A DNA stretch of 9,017 nucleotides, taken from contig JAGCGE010000124.1 of the NCBI GenBank assembly GCA_017649745.1, positions 1-9,017 on the forward strand, in the 5' to 3' direction. Of the stretch, positions 1 to 6,502 are shown in pieces. The position numbers and the translations under genes were made by a program. Positions within the stretch are counted from its first letter, which is position 1. Every line of letters begins with the position of its first letter. Under the pieces are notes generated by a model. That model saw only the letters and a list, made by a program, of their open reading frames with translations. It made no database searches and was not told the DNA's origin. Origin of the DNA: Clostridiales bacterium (GTDB taxonomy: Bacteria > Bacillota_A > Clostridia > Saccharofermentanales > Saccharofermentanaceae).

Positions 1-1193
1 CCGACAGAGCCTGTCCTTGAACGTCCGGAAGGATTAAGCGTAGATATTCCGAGGCACTCGCTCAAGCCATAACCTTCCTGAACTTCAGCCTCGCTGTTAT
101 GTTCATATAAGAACCTGTTAAGTTTAGTCTTTTGTATCAGTGTCATCGCTGAAGTCATCGAAATAACTTTTTCGAGAAAAACAAGAGACTTCCTGTTATA
201 TCTGCCGCTATTCCTTACAAAATCCACGAAATCAGAGAACATCGTAGGATGACCTATCAGGATGTTCGGTTGGCATGTATATAGCAGATAAGCTATGCTT
301 TTCGGATAATAGTAAGGAACAAGAATAACTTCGATGCCGCAGCAGAGCATACTGTGGAGCGCTATAGCCATAGTCACGCTGTAGCTGTTCGGGATAGGAG
401 TCATAGCCTTCTTGTGTGTTTTCGAAAAGCCGCTCTCGAAAGGATCTTTAATGTCATATCCGAGCATGACGGGACCCACGGCAGAAGTAAACGCACTGTT
501 CTTGTATGCTTCGATCATAAACTCGCCTGTTGCTGAGCCAAGGCTCATATAAAGCGCATCGTCATCTCTCGTCGGATGTTCTAGTTCAAGAGGCACTCTG
601 TCTTCAGGAGACTTACGGACAAAATCACTCCAGTTTACGATCGTCTTGCCTGTCATTACAGGAAGAACGGAATTTCCTGAAGATCTCGGAAATCTCTTGG
701 CCATGCGAAGGTTTAAAACAGAGATGAAATCCAGATAATCCGTTGTGTTGCAGATAACGGCAAAATCAGTCGGAAGATCTCTTAGAATATCATCGGTCCT
801 GCTCTGGATCGTGTCCATTATGGCAATTCCCTTGACCGTAAAATCCTCCATTGTCATACGGATAAATGCAGGAACTACTCGATAATCCAAAGCGCACACT
901 ATAACACCGAGCTTATTGGCTCCATAAAGCAGATAAAGGAACTGCGGACAGTTCGGAAGCGCGGTCAGTAAAACGTCGCCTTTCTTAAAGCCGTATGCCC
1001 TAAGATTATCAGCCGTACGATCGATCGCAGTAATGAATTCGGAATATGTCAATGAATAAGTGTAATAAGTAAAAGCAACGCCGGAAGGATGGGCTTTAGC
1101 AACAGTCGACAACTGATCATAGAGAGTACCATCAAAACTGCTGATCTTACTCTCGATGCCGTCATCATAGTATTGCATCCATGGCTTATCCAT
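1..1193 (-). CDS. AMP-forming acyl-CoA synthetase-like protein (ANL superfamily), C-terminus outside the window
   Basis: The first 397 codons of a protein that continues beyond the left edge. I translated the reverse complement from ATG at 1193-1191, and it stays open to position 3. The start is supported by a GGAGG four bases upstream and an extended -10 promoter at 1230-1238. The pattern is that of adenylate-forming ligases, which activate a carboxylate with ATP and pass it to CoA: an N-terminal segment like LTYSEF (48-53), a KKGD turn (70-73), NCPQFLYLLYGANKLG (81-96), and the A5-type motif GYGLSE (374-379). The nucleotide-binding A3 loop (normally TSGTTGxPKG) is degenerate: residues 217-224 read MSLGSATG and are followed by EFM, with no PK. 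The C-terminal domain with the catalytic Lys is not in the window, so activity cannot be judged. Substrate unknown. It is divergent from radA and has no visible partner gene. Confidence 0.85.
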   Translation of the reverse strand, partial: MDKPWMQYYDDGIESKISSFDGTLYDQLSTVAKAHPSGVAFTYYTYSLTYSEFITAIDRTADNLRAYGFKKGDVLLTALPNCPQFLYLLYGANKLGVIVCALDYRVVPAFIRMTMEDFTVKGIAIMDTIQSRTDDILRDLPTDFAVICNTTDYLDFISVLNLRMAKRFPRSSGNSVLPVMTGKTIVNWSDFVRKSPEDRVPLELEHPTRDDDALYMSLGSATGEFMIEAYKNSAFTSAVGPVMLGYDIKDPFESGFSKTHKKAMTPIPNSYSVTMAIALHSMLCCGIEVILVPYYYPKSIAYLLYTCQPNILIGHPTMFSDFVDFVRNSGRYNRKSLVFLEKVISMTSAMTLIQKTKLNRFLYEHNSEAEVQEGYGLSECLGISTLNPSGRSRTGSV

Positions 1194-1229
1194 ATTTCCT
1201 CCCCGCTAAAATCCTAAAGATTTTTAATA

Positions 1230-1238
1230 AGTATACCA
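1230..1238 (-). promoter_or_regulatory. Extended -10 promoter for the acyl-CoA synthetase-like gene
   Basis: Read on the minus strand, TGGTATACT gives a TATACT -10 hexamer (1235-1230) preceded by the TGn extension. There is no good -35 hexamer at the expected distance (GGGAAA at best). The start codon lies about 37 bases downstream, with a strong ribosome binding site just before it. Confidence 0.5.
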
Positions 1239-1268
1239 CCGTCTGTCCGTTTTTTCCCCATTATCTAG

Positions 1269-1277
1269 TGCTATAAT
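1269..1277 (+). promoter_or_regulatory. Extended -10 promoter for radA-ispD
   Basis: TGCTATAAT contains a perfect TATAAT hexamer (1272-1277) with a TGn extension. No convincing -35 box lies 16-18 bases upstream; that stretch is a T/C-rich run. The radA start codon is 33 bases downstream of the hexamer, preceded by AAAAAGGA (ending nine bases before ATG) as ribosome binding site. Confidence 0.55.
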
Positions 1278-1310
1278 GTCACAAAATGCTAACAAAAAAG
1301 GACAGATATC

Positions 1311-2768
1311 ATGGCAAAAAAGAATTCAACATTCTTCTGCAGCGAATGTGGTTTTGAGACAACCGGATGGTCAGGCAAATGCCCTTCCTGCGGTGCTTGG
1401 AACACGATGACAGAATCGACAAAGGTTACCGGAAGTTCGAGTAAGACAGCTAGTCCCGTAAGATCAGCCAATCAATTCTCATGGACCAACAGTTCCTCTA
1501 CCGTGAAGCTTTCCGAAGCAGGAACAGAGACATATATAAGGCACTCTTCAGGAATCAAGATCCTCGACAATATCCTTGGCGGAGGCATAACCGAAGGAAG
1601 CATCACTCTTATTGGCGGTGAACCGGGTATCGGTAAATCCACGATCCTTCTTCAGATCGCCGATCTCTGCGAATTCGAAGACCGCAATGTCTTCTACGTT
1701 TCAGGTGAGGAATCGCCTAGTCAGATCGCACTTCGTGCGGATCGTCTTGGTATCAAGAAAGACAATATCACAGTATGTTCTGAGACATGCTTCGAAAGGG
1801 TTGCTGAACAGATCGAGAAGAACAGACCTTCCCTTTGCATCATCGACTCAATACAGACTCTTTATTCAGAGAATATTACGGGAACACCGGGAAGTGTCTC
1901 TCAGACAAGAGAAGTTACCGCTGGTCTCGTAAAGATCGCCAAGACAAACAATATGCCTATATTCCTTGTAGGTCATATCACTAAGGACGGAACTATTGCC
2001 GGACCTAAGACTATCGAACATATGGTAGATACTGTCCTCTACTTCGAAGGAGAAGATCTTGGTTCATACAGGATCTTAAGATCGATCAAGAACAGATTCG
2101 GAAAGAGCGGCGAGATCGCCTTTTTCGAGATGGGAGAGAAAGGTCTTGTCCCTGTACAGGACTATCAGTCGATCCTGATATCCGGACACCCTGTCAATGT
2201 TCCGGGAACTTCCATCTCTTCTGTAATGGAAGGTACCAAGGCCGTTGCAGTCGAGATCCAGGCGCTCCTTACTCCGAGCGGATATGCAAATGCCCAGAGA
2301 ATGTGCACAGGACTTGAGCGTAACCGAGTTAACATGCTCCTTGCAGTAGCCGATAAGTTCCTTAAGCTCAATACTCCGTCGTTCGATTCATTCATCAATG
2401 TGGTCGGTGGACTTAAGGTGTCTGATCCTACTTTGGATCTTGCGATCCTTGCGGCTGTCATATCATCCGTCAGAGGGATTCCTGTAAGAGCTGATTCGAT
2501 GATCCTTGGCGAGGTCGGACTTACCGGAGAAATAAGACCTGTAACCTCTTTAAGACAGCGCATCGCATGTGCTTCAAAAGCCGGTATCAACACGCTTATA
2601 CTGCCCTCTTCAGCAAAAAAAGAAGCCGAGAAATATTTACTCTCCGGAGATTCAGATTTTATATTAAAAAATAATAGCAAAAAAACAAACAATTGTGATA
2701 AAATCGTTTCGGTAGAATGCATCTACGTAGATAATCTATCGGAAGCAACCGATGTGTTGTTTTCATAA
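1311..2768 (+). CDS. radA: DNA repair protein RadA (Sms), branch-migration ATPase
   Basis: A 485-residue protein of the usual RadA length and domain order. It starts with a four-Cys zinc finger (C10, C13, C24, C27, in the CPSCGAWN context). A RecA-like ATPase core follows, with Walker A GGEPGIGKST (102-111), Walker B LCIIDS (175-180) and the RadA-specific KNRFG motif (260-264). The C-terminal third is a Lon-protease-like domain (about 285-450), with GLERNR (334-339), a GGLKVSDP stretch (366-373) and GEVGLTGEIRP (400-410). The family promotes branch migration of recombination intermediates in the cytoplasm; the Lon-like domain serves as a DNA-binding scaffold. The end (451-485) includes a short Lys/Asn-rich, A-rich-coded stretch. 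ispD follows 17 bases later, so they are probably co-transcribed. In Bacillus, disA and yacL sit between these two genes; here they do not. Confidence 0.97.
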   Translation: MAKKNSTFFCSECGFETTGWSGKCPSCGAWNTMTESTKVTGSSSKTASPVRSANQFSWTNSSSTVKLSEAGTETYIRHSSGIKILDNILGGGITEGSITLIGGEPGIGKSTILLQIADLCEFEDRNVFYVSGEESPSQIALRADRLGIKKDNITVCSETCFERVAEQIEKNRPSLCIIDSIQTLYSENITGTPGSVSQTREVTAGLVKIAKTNNMPIFLVGHITKDGTIAGPKTIEHMVDTVLYFEGEDLGSYRILRSIKNRFGKSGEIAFFEMGEKGLVPVQDYQSILISGHPVNVPGTSISSVMEGTKAVAVEIQALLTPSGYANAQRMCTGLERNRVNMLLAVADKFLKLNTPSFDSFINVVGGLKVSDPTLDLAILAAVISSVRGIPVRADSMILGEVGLTGEIRPVTSLRQRIACASKAGINTLILPSSAKKEAEKYLLSGDSDFILKNNSKKTNNCDKIVSVECIYVDNLSEATDVLFS

Positions 2769-2785
2769 CTACGAAGAAAGGGTAT

Positions 2786-4573
2786 ATGTTTATGAGTCCT
2801 GTATCGAACAGTACTTTGAAAAAAAAGAATCTTAATATCAGCAGGGTATTCGCGATAATCCCTGCAGCCGGACTAAGTACCAGAATGGAATCCGACACAA
2901 ATAAACAGATCATGGAGATCGACGGAACTACAGTCATCGAGAGAACACTCGGTGCTTTCCAGAAGTTCGCCGATGACCTCGCTCCTGCAGGTATTACACT
3001 CCGTGCTGTTGTTGTTACAAGTCCTGAGTTGATCTTTAAGGTTAACGGACTTATCAGATATAACAAATTCGAGTTCGTTTCAGATGTTGTCCGTGGCGGC
3101 AATACACGTATGGAGTCAGTATGGAATGGTATCGAGGCATTAGCTGATCTTCCTTTCCCTCCAAACGACAACGATATAGTATTTATTCACGATGGTGCTA
3201 GATGTCTCGTTGATCAGCCTACACTCGAGCGTTGTCTCGAAGGCGCACTTCAGTATGACATCTGTGCTGCAGCTGTTCCAGTAAAGAGCACAATCAAGCA
3301 GACAAGAACAGATATCCTTGATGATATCCCTACAATGAGCGCACCTGCAGCACCTGCTGCTCCTGCTGTTCCATCAAATGAACCTGCACCTAATGTAGTT
3401 CCTGATGATCCGATGGAAGCTCTTTTCGCTAAGAAAGAAGAGACACCACGTGAGACTGTTAAGGAACCAGAGCCTTATAGACCTCAGTATTCTTCCCTTG
3501 CTGAACTTATGGCAAGCAAGAAGGCTGAAGCTGAAGGCAGAGTATATAATCCTAATCCGATTCCTGAGCCGGAGCCGGAAGAAGAGGAAGAAGCTGAGCC
3601 AAGTCCATTTGCTCCACCTTCCGGTCGTTCTTCAAATGCAGACTTCAGACTCGAGAAAGTTTCTGCAGTTCCTGTTGAACAGCAGACTTCACAGAAGAAG
3701 CAATCTTTCAACATCGACTTCTCAAGACTTCCTTCCCTTGCAGAGAAACTTGGTAAGGCAGTTATGAGCGTTGACCCTGTTGAGAGCATGAAGAGCGGTG
3801 TTAAGAAAGTAACAAACGCAGCTGGCGGCAATCAGGAAGAAGCAAAGGAAGAAGCTCCTGTAGTAGAAGAGAAGAAGCCTTATGTAAGACCTGATTCACC
3901 ATTTAAGAGAATCGATGTAAGTGCTATCAATGTAGATGAAGAGCCTGAGGTTGTTGAGGAACCTGAAGAAGATGTTGCACCTTCTCCATTCAAGCCTGCA
4001 GCAGCTCCTTCACCATTTAAGCCTGCAGCAGCTCCATCACCATTCAAGCCTGCTCCAAAGCAGCCTGTTTCACTTGATGAGCCTGCTAAGAAAGAGACAC
4101 CTGCTTACGACAGACGTAATCCGATGGATAGACCAATCGGAAGACCTGTAGGCAGAGCTGCTTCCAGCAATGCAAACAACAATACAAAATCAGGAAGACC
4201 TATGACAGCAGCAGAAAAGGCTGCAGCAGCCGGTGGAGCTACTCCTGCTGCTACAAGAGGCGGCGCAGCAGCAAGAAAGAGCAATCCTGCCTTCAATAAT
4301 TCTCCTGAGGTTGTTTCCACACCTGACAGAAATGAGCTTATGGAAGTTCAGACACCACAGGTATTCAGATTCGATAAGCTTATCAAGTCTTATGTAAATG
4401 GTATTAAGAATAATCTCAATGCTACAGACGATACATCACTTGCTGAAGCTATCCACCTTAAGGTTCATCTTGTCGAAGGTTCATATACCAACATCAAGAT
4501 CACTACTCAGGAAGATATCGCTTATGCAGAGATGATCCTTAAGCGTCAGGCAGCTGAGAACGCAGGGTCATAA
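2786..4573 (+). CDS. ispD: 2-C-methyl-D-erythritol 4-phosphate cytidylyltransferase with a large disordered insertion
   Basis: IspD joins MEP with CTP to make CDP-methylerythritol in the isoprenoid pathway. The usual protein has about 230 residues; this one has 595. Residues 21-170 form the N-terminal part of the fold: AIIPAAGLSTRM...NKQ with R33 and K40 (E. coli R20 and K27), RGGNTRMESV (103-112), and IHDGAR (134-139) with D136 and R139. Residues 508-595 form the rest: VVSTPDRNEL (R515, equivalent to E. coli R157), QTPQVF (522-527), TDDTSLAE (547-554), VEGSYTNIKIT (563-573, K571 equivalent to K213) and ED (576-577). Between them sit about 335 extra residues (173-507) rich in Pro, Ala, Glu and Lys. 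The frame is open throughout, so this is an insertion, not a frameshift. A second ATG at 2792 has better spacing from AAAGGG (nine bases) and may be the true start (593 residues). The 3' end overlaps ispF on the other strand. Confidence 0.93.
   Translation: MFMSPVSNSTLKKKNLNISRVFAIIPAAGLSTRMESDTNKQIMEIDGTTVIERTLGAFQKFADDLAPAGITLRAVVVTSPELIFKVNGLIRYNKFEFVSDVVRGGNTRMESVWNGIEALADLPFPPNDNDIVFIHDGARCLVDQPTLERCLEGALQYDICAAAVPVKSTIKQTRTDILDDIPTMSAPAAPAAPAVPSNEPAPNVVPDDPMEALFAKKEETPRETVKEPEPYRPQYSSLAELMASKKAEAEGRVYNPNPIPEPEPEEEEEAEPSPFAPPSGRSSNADFRLEKVSAVPVEQQTSQKKQSFNIDFSRLPSLAEKLGKAVMSVDPVESMKSGVKKVTNAAGGNQEEAKEEAPVVEEKKPYVRPDSPFKRIDVSAINVDEEPEVVEEPEEDVAPSPFKPAAAPSPFKPAAAPSPFKPAPKQPVSLDEPAKKETPAYDRRNPMDRPIGRPVGRAASSNANNNTKSGRPMTAAEKAAAAGGATPAATRGGAAARKSNPAFNNSPEVVSTPDRNELMEVQTPQVFRFDKLIKSYVNGIKNNLNATDDTSLAEAIHLKVHLVEGSYTNIKITTQEDIAYAEMILKRQAAENAGS
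3302..4306 (+). other. Low-complexity insertion segment inside ispD
   Basis: This codes for about residues 173-507 of IspD. It begins with a run of Ala-Pro pairs (185-195) and has an acidic Pro-Glu block (259-271). A more hydrophobic, helix-prone island follows (about 308-342). Next come a second acidic block (383-396), three tandem nine-residue repeats (398-424), an Arg/Asn/Gly stretch (443-472) and an Ala/Gly run (475-497). The motif Ser-Pro-Phe occurs five times (starting at 273, 371, 400, 409 and 418). I see no known folded domain, signal peptide or membrane segment. Both edges fall within the loop that in ordinary IspD is about 10 residues long, between the strand ending VPVKSTIK and the VVxTPDR motif. 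Confidence 0.85.
3977..4057 (+). repeat. Three tandem 27-base repeats in the ispD insertion
   Basis: Three consecutive in-frame units (3977-4003, 4004-4030, 4031-4057) each encode APSPFKPA followed by A or P. The units differ only at third codon positions (for example tct/tca and ttc/ttt) until the last codon of unit three. The synonymous differences show that the repeat is not a brand-new slippage product. Confidence 0.9.
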
Positions 4574-5045
4574 TAACAAAGACCTGTATTCCCTCGCCTT
4601 TTCCAAATGAGGTGAGACCTTCACCGGTCGTAGCGGTAATACCTACATGTGAAGGATCGATATTAAGTAAAGAACCAAGACTCAAGCGCATCTTCTCGAT
4701 ATGAGAAGAGAGCTTGGGTCTTTTACATTCTATTGTCATAGAGACATGGACTATCTTCGCATCTTTCTTCTCAAGATCTTCCAATGCAACTTTAAGATAT
4801 GCTCTGCTGTCTTTGATCCCCTGCTCCAGGCAGATCTTATCAGCAACTTCGCCAAGTATATTTCTACATGTAAAACCTGAGATGGCATTAGTAATTGCGT
4901 GAAGTACAACATCCCCGTCACTATTTGCGATATAAGGATGATCGCTTGGAATGTCGATCGCTGCAAGCTTGATATCGCAAGCTCCTTTCTCCATATCGAA
5001 AGCGTGACTGTCTTGTCCAATCGTTGATATATATGCGTATTCCAT
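4539..5045 (-). CDS. ispF: 2-C-methyl-D-erythritol 2,4-cyclodiphosphate synthase, divergent
   Basis: IspF normally cyclises CDP-methylerythritol 2-phosphate to MEcPP, releasing CMP, in a zinc-dependent trimer. The 168-residue length and fold landmarks fit: IGQDSHAF (9-16) with zinc ligands D12 and H14, SDGDVVLHA (42-50) with zinc ligand H49, KRPKL (108-112), and ITATTGEGLTSFGKGEGI (136-153) with E142. Several usually conserved residues are changed. The His before SDGD (E. coli H34) is N41, the Asp of HALTDA is N53, the GDIG motif reads NILG, and FPD reads ADK. Catalysis may therefore be altered or lost, or another copy may exist in the genome. The start is six bases after the lipoprotein stop; AAGGAG lies 11 bases upstream, inside the end of that gene. 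The last 35 bases overlap ispD in the opposite direction. Confidence 0.85.
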   Translation of the reverse strand: MEYAYISTIGQDSHAFDMEKGACDIKLAAIDIPSDHPYIANSDGDVVLHAITNAISGFTCRNILGEVADKICLEQGIKDSRAYLKVALEDLEKKDAKIVHVSMTIECKRPKLSSHIEKMRLSLGSLLNIDPSHVGITATTGEGLTSFGKGEGIQVFVIMTLRSQLPDA

Positions 5046-5051
5046 GATTCT

Positions 5052-5579
5052 TTATACTCCTTGTTCTATAAGCCAATTATACACATCGGTCGCAGTCCAG
5101 TATTCATAACTTATCGCATTGAAGCCGATCTTCTCTTCTCTGTTCTTGACCAAAACAAAATCAGGAACATATGCAACTTCATATTCACTGACTATCTCTC
5201 TTTGACTCATTATATCAATACCGATGATAAGTACTCTTCCATCGAGCTTTTGTGCTATATCTTCAACACCTGCTGTAATGCCCGCTCTGTCAGTTGCAGT
5301 TGAGGAATAAAAATACAGACATACGGGAATGTCACAGTTGTTTATAACTGAATGGAATTCCTTGATCTCTCTATAGATTATGCCAGGCTCCTCTTCACCT
5401 TCAATGTTTTCGAGTACCATGGCATATATTGGAGAATCATATGACTCCTCTCCAATGAAATCCTTGTAGGATACTGTCTTGTTCTTTTCATCGGAACACG
5501 AAACTGCCGTCATCATTACCGACAAAATGGTAATGACAGCGGCAGTCTTGATCAAAATTCTTATAAAGTTATTCCTCAT
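5052..5579 (-). CDS. Thioredoxin-fold lipoprotein lacking the CxxC motif
   Basis: This 175-residue protein has a basic N-terminus (RNNFIRILIK), a hydrophobic segment (12-26) and a lipobox-like TAVSC with C28 as the likely lipidated residue, so it is probably anchored to the outer face of the membrane. Residues 84-173 look like a thioredoxin fold: the strand IPVCLYFYSS (84-93), a helix, the strand VLIIGIDI (116-123), then YVPDFVLV (138-145), where P139 would be the cis-proline. At the usual WCxxC position the sequence is YSSTATDR, so no redox disulfide is possible there. A structural or binding role is more likely than thiol exchange. Its ATG shares one base with the mrp stop codon (TGATG), so translation is probably coupled to mrp. 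It could also be described simply as a hypothetical lipoprotein; the fold call is by pattern only. Confidence 0.7.
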   Translation of the reverse strand: MRNNFIRILIKTAAVITILSVMMTAVSCSDEKNKTVSYKDFIGEESYDSPIYAMVLENIEGEEEPGIIYREIKEFHSVINNCDIPVCLYFYSSTATDRAGITAGVEDIAQKLDGRVLIIGIDIMSQREIVSEYEVAYVPDFVLVKNREEKIGFNAISYEYWTATDVYNWLIEQGV

Positions 5580-6445
5580 CAGCCTTCGATCATGCTCTCA
5601 ACGAGCTTAACTGTTCCATCGAGATTTCCTGCTGGGATCTTCTCGATATCGCCTGCATCAACAAGCTTTGTGATATCAGGATCTAATGGGAGCTTATCAA
5701 GTACAGTAACGCCCATCTCGGAAGCAGCCTTCTCAACGTTATTGTTGTCACCAAAGAGCTTGATCTCTTCGCCGCACTTACCGCACTTAACATAACTCAT
5801 GTTCTCAACGAAACCGAGAACCTTAACCTGCATCATAAGAGCCATGTTTCTAGCCTTGTTAACGATCATAGAAACGAGGTCTTGTGGTGTAGATACCAAT
5901 ACGATACCGTCAACAGGGATCGACTGGAAGACTGTAAGAGGTACATCGCCTGTGCCCGGAGGCATATCGATAAGAAGAACATCGAGTGTTCCCCAATTTA
6001 CATCTGTCCAGAACTGCTTAACGAGACCTGCGATAACAGGACCTCTCCAAAGAACAGGTGCATCAGCGTTTTCGAGAAGAAGGTTAACACTGACTGCCTT
6101 GATTCCTGAATGTGTTGTAGCTGGGATGATGTTCTTGTTCTCGTCACCCTTAAGTGATCCCTTAAGACCGAAAGCCTGTGGGATAGAAGGACCTGTGATA
6201 TCTGCATCAAGGATACCTACATTGTATCCGTCTCTTGCAAGACGAGCTGCAAGGATAGATGTTACAAGTGACTTACCGACGCCGCCTTTACCACTGCATA
6301 CGCCAATAACCTTCTTAACTGATGAATACTTATTTATCTCTTCCAAAAGGCTTGTCTGCTGCTCTGTGCTCTCACCGTTAGCTGATGGACAGCTGCTCTG
6401 TGAGGTGCATGTAGCCTTTGATGGACATGAATCACAACCCGACAT
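5579..6445 (-). CDS. mrp: Mrp/NBP35-family P-loop ATPase, Fe-S cluster carrier
   Basis: A 288-residue member of the Mrp/ApbC/NBP35 family, cytoplasmic ATPases that bind and hand on iron-sulfur clusters. The deviant Walker A motif is GKGGVGKS (52-59), followed by DADITGPS (80-87) and the Walker B-like LLIDMPPGTGDV (157-168). A conserved CxxC (C221, C224) lies in the position of the dimer-bridging cluster. The N-terminus adds four Cys (4, 7, 13, 19), a short tail often seen in anaerobe homologues that may hold a second cluster. Length is normal for the form without an N-terminal DUF59 domain. A GGAGG lies eight bases before the ATG, and a clear promoter sits just upstream. Codons lean strongly to GCT/GCA and GTT, which suggests good expression. 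Confidence 0.95.
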   Translation of the reverse strand: MSGCDSCPSKATCTSQSSCPSANGESTEQQTSLLEEINKYSSVKKVIGVCSGKGGVGKSLVTSILAARLARDGYNVGILDADITGPSIPQAFGLKGSLKGDENKNIIPATTHSGIKAVSVNLLLENADAPVLWRGPVIAGLVKQFWTDVNWGTLDVLLIDMPPGTGDVPLTVFQSIPVDGIVLVSTPQDLVSMIVNKARNMALMMQVKVLGFVENMSYVKCGKCGEEIKLFGDNNNVEKAASEMGVTVLDKLPLDPDITKLVDAGDIEKIPAGNLDGTVKLVESMIEG

Positions 6446-6474
6446 TTTTATTCCTCCAAAATTTACTCTGATAG

Positions 6475-6502
6475 ATTATACAACGATTATATTTTTTTTC
6501 AA
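6475..6502 (-). promoter_or_regulatory. Sigma-A-type promoter for mrp
   Basis: On the minus strand TTGAAA (6502-6497) and a perfect TATAAT (6480-6475) are separated by 16 bases. The spacer is A/T-rich, with an A run just after the -35. The promoter overlaps the stop codon of the upstream membrane protein gene and lies 29 bases before the mrp start. mrp and the genes after it can therefore be transcribed independently of the upstream run. Confidence 0.75.

Noticed and set aside
2165..2722. A 185-codon minus-strand frame inside radA
   Set aside because: It lies wholly antisense to the well-conserved RadA Lon-like domain, its translation shows no domain pattern, and it has no visible promoter. 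It is a shadow frame.
3302..4306. The ispD insert as an intein or mobile element
   Set aside because: It has no Cys/Ser start with a His-Asn end, no splicing or endonuclease blocks, no terminal repeats and no transposase. The composition is that of a disordered linker.
4608..4626. Short inverted repeat (GGTGA and TCACC arms) near the ispD/ispF junction as a terminator
   Set aside because: The stem is only five base pairs, lies inside ispF, and has no T run after it on either strand. It is most likely chance.
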